NCBI RefSeq assembly: GCF_031143425.1
Contig: NC_090440.1
Coordinates: 335,857,844 to 335,921,843 of the forward strand
From: Pleurodeles waltl
Lineage: Eukaryota > Chordata > Amphibia > Caudata > Salamandridae
Length of the DNA stretch: 64,000 nucleotides
Reading direction: 5' to 3'
A program made the position numbers and the translations under genes. Below the pieces are notes generated by a model that was not told where the DNA came from, did not search any database, and saw only the letters and a list, made by a program, of their open reading frames with translations. Shown here piece after piece: positions 10,325 to 20,640 of this stretch (position 1 is the first letter of the stretch; the number at the start of each line of letters is the position of its first letter).

Positions 10325-11504
10325 TCATTGGAAGTATTGCCTGATGATGTTGTTTCGGTTGTCGATATCCTCTTCTTCTCCCTCCTCTTCTTCACTGTCC
10401 ACAGGCTCCACAGCTGCCACAAGACCACCATCTGGCCCATCCTTCTGCAGAAAAGGCACCTGGCGTCGCAAAGCCAGGTTGTGCAGCGTACTGCAGGCCA
10501 CAGTTATCTGGCAAACCTTCTTCGGTGAGTAGTAGAGGGATCCATCTGTCAGATGGAGGCACCGGAATCTGGCCTTCAGGAGGCCGATGGTGCGTTCGAT
10601 CACCCTTCTAGTTCATCCATGTACCTCATTGTAGCGTTCCTCTGCCTTTGTCATGGGATTCCTCACTGGGGTCAGTAGCCATGACAGGTTGGGGTAACCA
10701 GAGTCACCTGCAAATGTCGAGGGACAACTGTTAGACACACACTAACCCTTAGGGAGAACCCCATACCCAGAACCTGTGTCAACTGTATTGGGACCTTGAA
10801 CTCACCTATTAGCCACACACGGTGCCTCTGGAGTTGGCACATCACATAAGGGATGCTGCTATTCCTCAAAATGTAAGCGCATGCACAGAGCCAGGAGACT
10901 TGGGAGATGTACTGGTCTGCCAAACACACAACCTGCACATTCATTGAATGGTAACTCTTCCGGTTTCTGGACACCTGTTCAGTTCTGCGTGGGGGACAAA
11001 TGCCACATGTGTCCCATCAATGGCACCAATGATGTTGGGGATATGTCCCAGGGCATAGAAGTCACCTTTCACTGTGGGCAAATCGTCCACCTGAGGGAAA
11101 ACAATGTAGCTGCACATGTGTTTCAGTAGGGCAGATAACACTCTGGCCAATACGTTAGAGAACATTGGCTGGGACATCCCTGATGCCATGGCCACTGTTG
11201 TTTGAAAAGACCCACTGGCCAGCAAATGGAGTACAGACAGGACCTGCACTAGAGTCGGGATTACTGACGGATGGCGGATAGCTGACCTCAGGGCCGTCTC
11301 CAACTGGGCACACAGTTCCGGGATTGTTGCACGATCAAGTCTGTATGTGACCAGGATGTGTCTTTCTTCCATTGTTGAAAGGTCCACCGGGGGTCTGTAC
11401 ACCTGAGGATGCCGCCATCTCATCACCTGCCCCAGTGGACATGCCCTATGGAGGAAAACAGCGAGCAGAGAATCATCCAACACTGAGGTATCACAATGTC
11501 TCAT
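10325..11504 (-). pseudogene. HARBI1-type Harbinger transposase, copy 1
   Basis: DDE nuclease that cuts the transposon ends. Read from ATG 11504, it has a helix-turn-helix region 'GSFQTTVAMASGMSQPMFS', then the first catalytic Asp in 'GAIDGTHVAF' (codon 11018), 'NRKSYHSMNVQVVCLADQYI', 'YILRNSSIPYVM', a 98-bp intron (10708-10805, GT/AG on the minus strand, phase restored as '[17 protein letters not shown]'), and the catalytic Glu in 'VIERTIGLLKARFRCL' (codon 10597). It ends 'IIRQYFQ'. Lesions: a frameshift just after the first Asp block near 10990, a small deletion that removes the 'PGSVHD' block with the second catalytic Asp (about 10880), and a stop replacing Arg before 'RRVIERT'. Copy 2 keeps all three catalytic residues. 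Confidence 0.92.
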
Positions 11505-11891
11505 TTTCAGAAACGTAATTATTCCGCAATGTGCCGGTATCTGTCTATATTCCCGGCCTAGATAGGTGTGATGCAGTTAACATCCATCCCATGTGGCCTC
11601 CTGAAATGGCAGCTGCCTGACCTGTAAGGTGGGGCAAGGGGATATGAGGTAACTGCACTGGCGTTCTACACCGTCGCGGTGGGCGGTCGAAGACCGCTGC
11701 GCAATTCAGCATTGGTTAACATTGGGCCCTATGGGTCCCAGGAGCCAATGACGATGTACGCCGGTGGTGACGGCGCGCACCGACGCGGACGTGACCGCCA
11801 TTTTCTGTCTTTTCACTCACTTGATACCTGACCTTCAACAGGAGAGGACCTACACTGCAACTGCTGCTGTGACCTTAGTCCGGAAGCGACG

Positions 11892-14800
11892 ATGGCTAAT
11901 GTGCCTGGGGAAAGGGCCCCTGCCTTCAATTCGGAGGAGTTGGAAAAACTAGTGGATAGGGTCCTCCCCCAGTACACGCAATTGTACGGTCCTCCAGACA
12001 AACAGGTGAGTACACTGTGAGCATGCTGCATGGGCAAGCCTGTTTTGAGTGGTGTGGATGGAAGATACATGGGGGGAGGGTCTGAGGCCTTCATGTGTGG
12101 ATGGGGAGTGTATGTGCATCATGGCAAGGGTGGGAACTGGGGGGCAATGAGTATGATGGTCCGGACGGGTAAGTAATTTCCTTTTCTCCCTGTACCATTC
12201 CTCTAGGTCAGCACCCACCAGAAGAAGGGTATTTGGCGTGCCATCGCCAGGAACGTCCGGTCCCTGGGGTCTACTACAGATGGAGCACCCACTGCCGTAA
12301 AAGAAGGGAGGACCTGCGCTGCTTGAGCAAGAAGACGGCAGATGCCCAGCTGGGGATGGCCTCCCAACGTGGGAGGGGTGCCCGTCGCACCATAACCCCC
12401 CTTATGTTCTGGATCCTGGCGGTGGAGTATGCGGGGTTGGATGGGCACTTGAGGCTATCACAGCAGCCACAAGGGGGTGAGTACTCTCTCATTCAGCTGA
12501 CTCAGTGTGCATTACGAGGTGTCTGGGTGGGGGAGGTGGGCCAGGGCAAAGTTTGTAGTCAAGGTCCCTTGTGAGGCAGGCTATGTGGCACCCCAACCCC
12601 ACCAGTGGTAAGAGCCATCTACATCTAGTCAGGCTACCGTGACTTCCAGGCGTGCAGCAATTGGTCTTAGGCCTCGTACCCCATGGTCAGCTGAAATGTC
12701 TAGGGACTGTTAGTGCATGGCGTAGAGCAGAGGGCTGCTCCATGTGTGTTGTGTCTGCCAACTGTGGTGGTGTTGCATGCACTGAACATGTGTTTCTTCT
12801 GTCTCCCCCCCCTTTTTGTGGTCTCCTTGTTCTTGTGTGCAATAGCATCATCAGGCGGAGGAGCATTGGCACCGGAGCAGGAGGGAGCTGCAACCCACTT
12901 GGCCCTGGAGGGCGAAACAACGGACTCTGAAGCCACCAGTGGGACGGAGGGCGAGGGGAGCTTCATGGCGGGGACAGGAGCAGACAGCAGTAAAAACTTA
13001 AACTGTAAACTTCTTACTTGTATAGGGCACTACTCACCCATTAGCTATTGCCCAGAGTTACAGAGTGGAACCCATGAATTAGAGTAGGCACAGATGCGAG
13101 AATTATCAGGTCTGAGGAAATTGAGCCCAAGACCCACCAAGGCGAGAATAGAACCCTGGTCCCGGGCCAGATTTCTGCATCAGGGTCTGCTGCTCTAAAC
13201 ATTGAGCCACACTTCTCCACTGTGAAGCAGTGACAGCGACTCCTCCTCTGATGGGAGCTCCCTTGCAGTGGCGGGCACCTCTGTGCCCACCGCATCAACA
13301 GGTACCGCCGCCACCCCCCCTACCAGCACCGCCCTCCCAGCAGCCCCTCAGAGCTTTTCCCGTTCCCGCTCACCCAGGAGGGTGGGCATCTCCTTGTCCC
13401 CCGGCACCTCAGGCCCTGCCCCAGTCAGCCCTGCTGCCCTCAGTGAGGAGGCTATTGACCTCCTGAGATCCCTCACTGTTGGGCAATCTACCATTGTCAA
13501 TGCCATCCAGGGTGTCGAGAGGCATTTGCCACAAACAAATGCATACCTGGAGGGCATTCATTCTGGGCAGGCAGCCCAACAGAGAGCATTTCAGGCTCTG
13601 GCTTCAGCACTGATGGCAGCCATTGCTCTGTGTCCAGCCTCCCCCCTCCAACTTCCTACAGCCAGACCCAATCCCCTGTACCTCAGCCTATCCCAAGCAC
13701 ACCATCAGACCTGCATGCACACTCATCAACACTCAGGCAAACATAGGCACCACACATCCCACAGGCACTCACACAAGCACCATCCCCATGCAGACACAGC
13801 AACATCCATAGCCTCCACTATGTCCCCCTCCTCCATGTCCTCCTCCTCCTTCCCATTCTCGTCTCCACTCACACCTGCATGCACTACATCCTCAGCCACT
13901 GCCTCCATCACCAGCATGCACATCACCACACACCGCTCATGTGCACTCACCACCCCCACTACCATGCACACATCCCCAGTGTCCTCTCCCAGTGTGTCAT
14001 TGAGCCCTCCTCCCAAAGTACACAAATGCAGGCACACACACACCCAACAGCCATCCACCTCACAGCAGCCTCCGGCCCATGCACCTTCACCCAAATTCAG
14101 CCGACCTACACCTCCTCCAACCACTACCTCTTCCTCCACTCTCAAACCCCCTCCATCTTCCGTTCCCAGTGTGTCTAAGAAACTCTTCCTGGCTAACATT
14201 GACCAATTCCCTACACATCCCCCTCGTCCTTCCCCTAGGGCCAGGCTTTCCAGGTCCCAGCCCAGCACCTCAGCCACCAAATCCCCAGGCACAGTGGTGC
14301 CAGCAACTACTGGGTCATGGAGTGCGCCACCCATCAGGGCTACCAGTGTGCCTCGTAGCGAGGGCAAGGACATTCTGCCACCTGCCAAAGTGAAAAAGGT
14401 GCCCACATCCCGGAGGGAGAAGCCGAAAGTACCAGCCACCAAGGGCTCAGCAAAAACCAAAGGGGATAGTGGCAAGACTACTGCGGCACCATCAAAGCTG
14501 GGGAAGGGCCAAAAGCTGAAGAGCAGGTCAGGAGAGGGCATGGTGTCCATGACCACGCCAACCTGTATGGTAGCGAACACCGCTAGCTGCCCTGCCACCA
14601 CAACCGCTACCACAACCGCCACCTGCACTGTCACCTGCACCGCCCCCGGCACGTCTACAGCTTCAGCGACAGTCCCCAGCATCTTCCTCAGTGGGCAGCC
14701 ATCGGAGGCTGCAGGAAACTTCCTGCTGTGTCCCTCTGCAGGTGCTGACCGATGCACAGCTGCCAGCACCGCTGTAAGCACCGCTGCAAGCACCGCTGCA

Positions 14801-15082
14801 ACAGACACCGCCGCAAGCACCACTGCTACAGACACCGCCGCAAGCACTGCCGTGACAGACACCGCAGCAAGCACCGCCACTGGCCCCGCTGCGTCCTCCG
14901 ACACAGGCACCACCGCTGACATGGCTACCATCCCCAGTGGTCAGTCGTCTGAGGCTGGAGGAGAGTTCCCGGACCCTGGGAGCTTCCATGAGGTATTTCT
15001 TCCAACACTGTTTATACCTGTAGGTGGAAGGCGCAGCAGGTTGGGGTATGTCGCTGCCTCCATGGCGTATCATGCTACCTGA
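11892..15082 (+). pseudogene. Harbinger Myb/SANT-like protein 2, long Ser/Thr/Pro-rich tail
   Basis: A second, different Myb/SANT-like gene. Exon 1 (11892-12005) ends '..LPQYTQLYGPPDKQ' before GTGAGT. Exon 2 (12207-12476) has 'HQKKGIWRAIARNVRSLG', 'STHCRKRREDLRCLSKKTA' and 'QLGMASQRGRGARRT'. Exon 3 starts at 12846 after an AG, with matching phase. A one-base deletion near 12268 breaks exon 2. Exon 3 encodes an acidic Ser/Thr linker, a helical block 'EEAIDLLRSLTVGQS' and 'GQAAQQRAFQALASALMA', then several hundred residues of low complexity, with Ala/Thr/Asp repeats at 14750-14890. A SINE (12992-13225) interrupts exon 3. How far the true gene reaches is uncertain; 15082 is the end of the open frame. 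Its role in transposition is unknown. Confidence 0.8.
12992..13225 (-). mobile_element. tRNA-derived SINE
   Basis: A 234-bp insertion flanked by AGCAGT at 12986-12991 and 13226-13231. On the minus strand the head has a box A-like 'TGGCTCAATGTTTAGAGC' and a box B-like 'GGGTTCTATTCTC' at tRNA-like spacing; the tail at the left ends in 'aagttttt'. Removing it and one AGCAGT rejoins the Ser/Asp codons of the host exon in frame. It is a SINE rather than a functional tRNA gene, because the cloverleaf stems are not intact. Confidence 0.85.
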
Positions 15083-15106
15083 ACCTTGCCAATCTCGTGG
15101 CACGCA

Positions 15107-15420
15107 CACCCAGGTGAGGGAATTGTACCGGCCACACTGCACGTGGAGGACTCTGGGCACCAGGCCCACTCGAGAACCAGTGGAGAATGACATCCACTAC
15201 CTCTGTCCTTGGCAGAATGAAGCACTCTGGGCACCATGACCCCTCCAGAACCAGTGGAGAATGACATCCACTACCTCTTTCCTTGGCAGGATGAAGCACT
15301 CTGGGCACCAGGCCTCCTCGAGAACCAGTGGAGAGATACATCCACTACCTCTGGCCTTGGCAGAATGAAGCACTTTGGGTACCAGGCCCCCTCCGAAACC
15401 AGTGGAAAATTACATCCACT
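15107..15420. repeat. Minisatellite, 74-bp unit, about 4 copies
   Basis: The phrase 'tggagaatgacatccac' recurs at 15181, 15255, 15329 and (as 'tggaaaattacatccac') 15403, giving a constant 74-bp period. It lies inside Harbinger copy 1, downstream of the second Myb gene. Confidence 0.92.
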
Positions 15421-15785
15421 TGCGAGACTGTGGCTTTGCATTCCCCAGGATAAAGCAGTGGGCAAACCACCCACTGGAAAGACTTGTGACACTGTGGCTT
15501 TGCACTCCCCAGGATGCAGCAGTGGGCAACCCACTCATTGGAGAGACTTGAGAGACTGTAGCTTTGCACTCCCCAGGATAAAGCAGTGGGCAACCCACCC
15601 ACTGGAAAGACTTGTGAGACTGTGGCTTTGCACTCCCCAAGATGCAGCAGTGGGCAACCCACCCATTGGAGAGACTTGAGAGACTGTAGCTTTGCACGTC
15701 CCAGGATAAAGCAGTGGGCAACCCACCCACTGGAAAGGCCTGTGAGACTGTGGCTTTGCACTCCCCAGGATACACCAATGGGCAT
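15421..15785. repeat. Minisatellite, 64-bp unit, nearly 6 copies
   Basis: 'actgtggctttgca' or 'actgtagctttgca' recurs near 15427, 15491, 15555, 15619, 15683 and 15747, a 64-bp period. Alternate units carry 'tgtgg' and 'tgtag', suggesting growth by a 128-bp dimer. It directly adjoins the 74-bp array. Confidence 0.92.
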
Positions 15786-16642
15786 GGAGCCCCCTTGTGC
15801 ATCAGTGGCATTGTGCGTTCATCAGGCTGAGGTGCCCCCCATCCCCCTGAGGTGCCTGTATATTTTCGATCTGATGCCCCAGCGGTGTTCTCTCCTATTC
15901 GAATCAGGTATCATGTGTGGGCCTCGCCCATGCATTTTTGGCCCAGTGGTCCACGGACAATGATTAGTACACTTTCCGGACTTGTGTAGTTGGTGCACAT
16001 ATTTGTATATACTGAATTTTGACTTTTGAATACTGGATTTTTCTTGATTACAATGGTTACAATCATTTCCTTTTGTCCTTGCGTTCTTCCAGGGGCTGGG
16101 GGGAGTGTATATGTAATGTTGCTGCATGTATTTGTGTGTCTATTGTTGTGTGTGGTGGTGAGGGTAGGGGTGTTGCGTGTGTGTGTCACTCTGTTTCCTC
16201 CCCCTCTCCCCTGTGTTGTAGGCGCAGTACTCACCATGGTCGCCGCCTCCGTTCGTACTCCTCATAGAAGAGGAGGTAAACCAACATGGGTAACACATGA
16301 AGTTCGGGCTCCATGGCGTCCTGGTTCATTGTTGGGTGTTGTGAGGTGAGTGTTTTCCCTTTTGTGCACTGTTTCCACCGTGCTTTTGATACCATTGTTT
16401 CTGCCCCGGAAAAGGTGGTGGATAGGCCTCTTGTAATAGGGTGGGCGGTACTTTGTCTCCCGCCTGTCTGTTGGCGGTGACCGTCACGCTGTTTGTTTCT
16501 ACCGCCGTGGCGGTCGGAGTGTTAAAGTGGCTGTCTATGTTGGCGGTTTCCGCCACGGTTGTAATCTCTTTTTGTTTTCTGCCAGCCTGTTTGCGGTATT
16601 ACTACCGCTTTAACACCGACCTCCAGGTTTGTAATGAGGGCC
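15786..16642. other. Right arm of Harbinger copy 1
   Basis: Non-coding arm leading to the right inverted terminus. It has a splice-donor-like 'ccatggtgagtac' on the minus strand at about 16231-16243. The last 200 bases contain repeated 'ttggcggt' and 'accgcc' motifs in both orientations, which match the left arm's 'taccgcc' motifs and may be transposase or Myb binding sites (inference). Confidence 0.6.
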
Positions 16643-17023
16643 ATAGTCCTTAAACAACTCAAAAAAGTTGATAGGCAAAACGTTTTCCATATTAACTCGA
16701 CACCATGGAAAACCAGTAAACTCAGGCAACTGTGGCTGCTCCATGTTTGGTGCAACCCACGTGTCAGGTTTTCCAATGGGAAGCCTTTCAGCCACTGACT
16801 GCTGCACCATTGGCACATCAGTGTCCTCCTCTAAAATAGGCCTTTCGTCAGCACTGAGAGTAGCTTCATCATCAGATGATTCCTCTCTGACAGAAAATTC
16901 ACTTCCGGAATCTTACACTTACTCCTCTGCCTCAGATACAGAGTCAGTCTCATAATCATGGTCAGAAGACGACTCAAAAAGCACACCAACAACCTGCTGA
17001 GGGGTCATCCTACGGTTAGCCAT

Positions 17024-17544
17024 GATTGTGCCTACAAAAATTACCTGGACAAATGCACCACCAACAACCAGCACTGTGTAAGATGAGTAACAAACAAAGT
17101 GTAGCTTTATCACTAAGAGTGATATATTCAAAAATTATACTGCTCACTTGCCTGAAAAAGCTTGACTCACCAGCAACTACTATGCACAGCCACAGCAATC
17201 ACCAATGATATCCTACTAAAAAGAGAAAAAAACGCAAATTAGACATAAGACAACACAATAATCATTGTGCATAAACCTAAGAACAATTTCACACACAATC
17301 CTGCATTCAGTACACCACCTACAAACATGTCATTCATGCATGGAAACAATACTCCGTTGCAGTAAATGTATTTACTTACCTAAAATATGCAACTACGCAA
17401 ACCGCAGGACAACCACTGCCAAAACTGCAACAAGCCACAGCAAAGGAAGCAAAAGCTTTGAACTACAACAAAAAGGAGAAATAAACTGTTATTATCATAA
17501 ATGCAAATACTTCGCCAGTTGACAAAAACCTCGCCACCAACCAT
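17024..17544 (-). other. 5' flank of the piggyBac transposase gene
   Basis: AT-rich non-coding sequence upstream of the piggyBac start codon (minus strand). No clear promoter element could be fixed. It connects the gene to the terminal repeat block that ends at TTAA 19002-19005. Confidence 0.45.
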
Positions 17545-19005
17545 TTTTTAATTTTCCCTAGTGTCTAGTGTTCTCTGCTTGGGGGCAGATGGGCCTAAAC
17601 ATAATTAGAATATATTGCCCCGTTTGGGGGGTGACCCTTGCCCAAGGGGCCACCCCCCAACACAAAGTACACACACACACACACACATGATCCCTGGTAA
17701 ATAAATAGGCCGATCTGCCCCCAAGGGGGGCAGAACTGCCCAATAGTAATTTTTGCGCCTTGGGGCGACCTTTGCCCAAGGGGGCACCGACCCTAACACA
17801 AAAAAAAATAAAGAAAGGAAAAAAAATCCCTGGCATCTTCATGGTTTCTGCCCCCCCCCTGGGGGCAGAAGGGCCTACAAAAAAATAGAATATATTGCCC
17901 CCTTTAGGGGGCTACCCTTGCCCAAGGGGCCACCCCCTCACACAAAGCACACACACACTCACACATGATCCCTGGCGCTAAGTGGATTCTGCCCCACTTG
18001 GGGGCAGATGGTCCTAAAAAAAAATAGGCCGATCTGCCCCCAAAGGGGGAAGAACTGCCCAATAGTACTTTTTGCCCTATGGGGGCGACCCTTGCCCAAG
18101 TGGGCGCATCCCCAACACAAAAAAAAACAAAAGAAAGAAAAAAAAAATCCCTGGCTTCTTCATGGTTTCTACCCCCCCCCCCGGGGGCAGAAGGACCTAC
18201 AAAAAATAAGACCAATCTGCCCAAGGGGGGCAGAAATGGCCTAGATTATATTGCCCCCTTTTGGGAGCGACCCTTGCCCAAGGGGCCACCCCCCACACAA
18301 AGCACACACACGCACATGATCCCTGGAACTAAGTGGATTCTGCCCCCAGGCAGAAATGCCTAAAAAAATAGGCTGATCTGCCCCCAAGGGGGGCAAAACT
18401 GCCCAATAAGGCTTTTTGCCCCTTGGGGGTGACCCTTGCCCAAGGGGCCGCCCCAACACAAAAAAAAAACAAAAAAAATCCCTGGTTTCTAGTGGCTTTC
18501 AGGCCCCCCTTTGGGGCAGATTGGCTTAAAAATAAGGCAGATCTGCCCCCAAGGGGGGCAGAAATGGTGAAAAATACATTGCCTCCCAAAAGAGAGTGAA
18601 CCTTGCCCAAGGGGTCACTCTCCCATGCAATACAAACACACACACACACTAATTTCCTGATGCGAAACATTGAGGGAAAGGAAAACCCTTTCCTTTCCCT
18701 CGATGCCTCTTTCAGAGGGATCCCCCCGCCCGGAGGTTAAACATACCTCCTTCGTGGTCGACGTGCTAGAAGCAAATGGCTTCCAGCACGTCTTTCCACC
18801 ATTTCATTATGTCATAGGACGATTGGGGGTGGGGAGGGTGGGGAGGTCAGGGGTCCCTGACCTGGGGGGGTGAGGGGGCGTCCATCGAGGGGAACGCTAG
18901 CGCTTACACCGAGGGCCTATACACGGACGTAATGGTTATGTCCGTGGCACCTGGGAGTCGCTGCCACGGACGTAACCATTACATCCATGGCGTAGAAGGG
19001 GTTAA
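17545..19005. mobile_element. Terminal block of the piggyBac element, ending in TTAA
   Basis: Repetitive G/C clusters ('tgcccccaagggg' in both orientations) spaced by A-rich tracts and CA repeats, then hairpins (18672-18684/18689-18701; 18929-18949/18962-18982). It ends 'ggcgtagaagggg' + TTAA (19002-19005). The same block forms the right end of the element at 51045-56741. Since it lies 5' of a piggyBac transposase and ends with the piggyBac-type TTAA, I infer it is that element's terminal region. No matching left end was found. Confidence 0.6.
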
Positions 19006-19439
19006 TGAAAATATAAGGGGATATATGTAAGACCTTTTTTTTTCTTTTGTGACTAATCCACAATTCAGAATTTGCTGATTCATTCCAATCATGGTATTAC
19101 AAACCACGGAGTACTTGTCTAGCTTTTTCAGACCCACGGAGAACCCACGGTCCCAAAAAATAATTAAAAAATATATATAAATTATTTCATTCCCTTTACA
19201 AAGTCAAAATATTTTACCTTAACAACATTTGACATATTAAAATGTTACAAAATGTTTCTGTGTTTGAAAAAAAAAAAATCAGTTTAAAAAATAAAAACAA
19301 TTACATTAATTAGCAAAATTAAATGGTATTAAATATTGTAGTATAAAATCATTTTAGAAATTATCAAAAGAAATCATAGATTACACATAGATACAAAGTT
19401 ATTAAAAATGTAATTTAAAAGTAACAAAAGTTCACCAAA
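19006..19439. other. AT-rich unclassified sequence
   Basis: Very AT-rich with A and T homopolymer tracts. No coding signal or repeat boundary is visible. Confidence 0.4.
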
Positions 19440-20640
19440 AAAGCCAAAAGGTATAGATACATTATACTGACTTTAAATAAAAATCTTTGAAATTCACCGA
19501 AAAAAAAGGTTTACAGGGATGTTATAGTTAGGAAAATTAGATTTATGAAATCTTATGAATTCACAAAAAAAACAAAGGTTAAAGGGACATTATAGTTAGA
19601 AAATAGAAATAGAAAAACCTTAGAAATCTACTGTACAAACCAAAGGTTACAGAAAAGCTATATATCTGGATGCAATTTGGATTTTGTGGCCCAGGGAGGT
19701 AGAGGTCCCCAGGGCCTTATAGGGCTATGATGAAGGATCCCCCTCTAATAAATTACTTAAGCCCCCGGAAGTGGTGGTCCCAGGAGCAACAACCAGAGAC
19801 AGGAAGGGGGTCTGTGTGTTTCCCTCTATTTTTTGTTAAGCCCCAGGGAGGTGGCGGTCCCCAGGGCACAAAAGAGCCTGTGGAGGGGGGTCCACGTGCC
19901 CCCCTCTAATATTGACATGAAGCCCACAGGAGGTGGTGGTCCCCAGGAGCCAAAAGGGCCTGAGGAGAGGGCCACAAGCACCCCTCCTATTTTTTTATAC
20001 ATTGCATGCCCCCGGGACCTACCACACCTGGGGGCTGAAAAAAATAAGTAGGAGAACCTGCACTTGGTTTTTTAAAATATTTTTTCACCAGATCTATGGA
20101 TTCACCACGTCTTTGCCAAAACTTTTCAAAAGTGTTTTTATATCCCTAGGGGGGTCCCTTGGGCACCACGCTAGATGGGTCAGGGTATTCAGCTAACATT
20201 GAGTCCCAAAATGGCTGAAAAAATATTATGGTTGAAGTGCTGGCAGTAAATTGTATATCAGCACAGGGACTTTGGGTTTTCAGGAGGATCCACTTCCCTA
20301 GATGTCTGTATTTTTTTTTCCTTTAAAACTCCAAAACTACTGAAAGGATTTACATCAAATTATGAAAAGCTTGTTTTCTTGTACAAGTGCTAGGTTTCTG
20401 CAAAGTTTTGTGTAAACCTGTCAAGTGGTTTGGGCAGTCGCCATGTCTAAAATCTCTAAGAAATTGCATGGGGAAAATGTGTTCTGGGCCCACATTTTAA
20501 TAGCCCTGATTTACAAATCACCCTGAAACTTACAAGACAACAGCTGATGTGAATGGCGTACTAATTTTGAAAATGTTGTGAAGATTCCTCAAAGTTATTG
20601 GCAAAACAAAAAAAAGCTGCTCCTGTGGAAAGTACGGTGC
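19440..20640 (+). repeat. Interspersed repeat family 'ttacagggacgttatag'
   Basis: The left part contains three imperfect units beginning with A-rich tracts and 'ggttacagggatgttatagtt'-like sequence (about 19490, 19570 and 19640). The right part has 'ccaaaactactgaaaggatttacatc'-like text. Both parts recur, degenerate, at 31070-32090. It has no coding capacity and its class is unknown. Confidence 0.6.

Larger units (their letters stand above)
7949..16642. mobile_element. PIF/Harbinger DNA transposon, copy 1 (8.7 kb)
   Basis: Inverted ends 'ggccctcattacaaccctgg' (7949) and the complement of 'ccaggtttgtaatgagggcc' (16642), flanked by the duplication ATA at 7946-7948 and 16643-16645. Inside are a Myb/SANT-like gene (+, 8334-9855), a HARBI1-type transposase (-, 10325-11504), a second Myb/SANT-like gene (+, 11892-15082), two minisatellites and a palindromic right arm. 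It is inserted in a piggyBac transposase whose reading resumes on the other side. All its genes carry lesions, so this copy cannot move itself. Confidence 0.95.
5675..17023 (-). pseudogene. piggyBac transposase (PGBD-like), split by two insertions
   Basis: Cut-and-paste transposase acting at TTAA sites. The start is ATG at 17023 ('MANRRMTPQQ') and the stop is TGA at 5677-5675. Without the Harbinger (7949-16642) and MITE (5813-6670) the reading length is about 598 codons, normal for the family. In order it shows an acidic N-terminus, 'LPEFTGFPW', then the catalytic aspartates in 'SVDESL' (codon at 7539), 'YVDNFY' (7287) and 'MGGVDRVDQ' (6979), then 'IPPTAQKA', and a C-terminal cysteine/histidine zinc domain 'CPDCPSKPGLC..CFRSYH' (5675-5812). 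All three catalytic Asp codons survive. It is dead: in-frame stops occur near 16920, either side of the Harbinger junction, near 7850 and 7705, and there is a one-base deletion at the MITE site. Confidence 0.93.

Noticed and set aside
13140..13225. Functional tRNA gene on the minus strand
   Set aside because: Box A- and box B-like motifs are present, but the stems do not pair well and the segment is flanked by a target duplication, so it is a SINE head.
13726..14931. 401-residue minus-strand frame, Val/Ala/Gly-rich
   Set aside because: Shadow of the Ser/Thr/Pro-rich tail of the + strand Myb/SANT gene 2; the low-complexity coding sequence keeps the opposite strand open.
15236..15811. Repeat-containing open frames (Trp/Leu/Cys-rich) on both strands
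   Set aside because: Products of the 74-bp and 64-bp minisatellites; no splice or domain evidence ties them to the neighbouring genes.
16219..16349. Possible extra exon in the right arm of Harbinger copy 1
   Set aside because: A splice-like AG and a minus-strand donor-like GTGAGTAC are present, but no continuous reading frame connects them to a neighbouring gene.
17558..18670. Multiple short frames with Pro/Gly/Lys-rich peptides
   Set aside because: They come from repeated 'tgcccccaagggg' clusters of the piggyBac-type terminal block, open in many frames.
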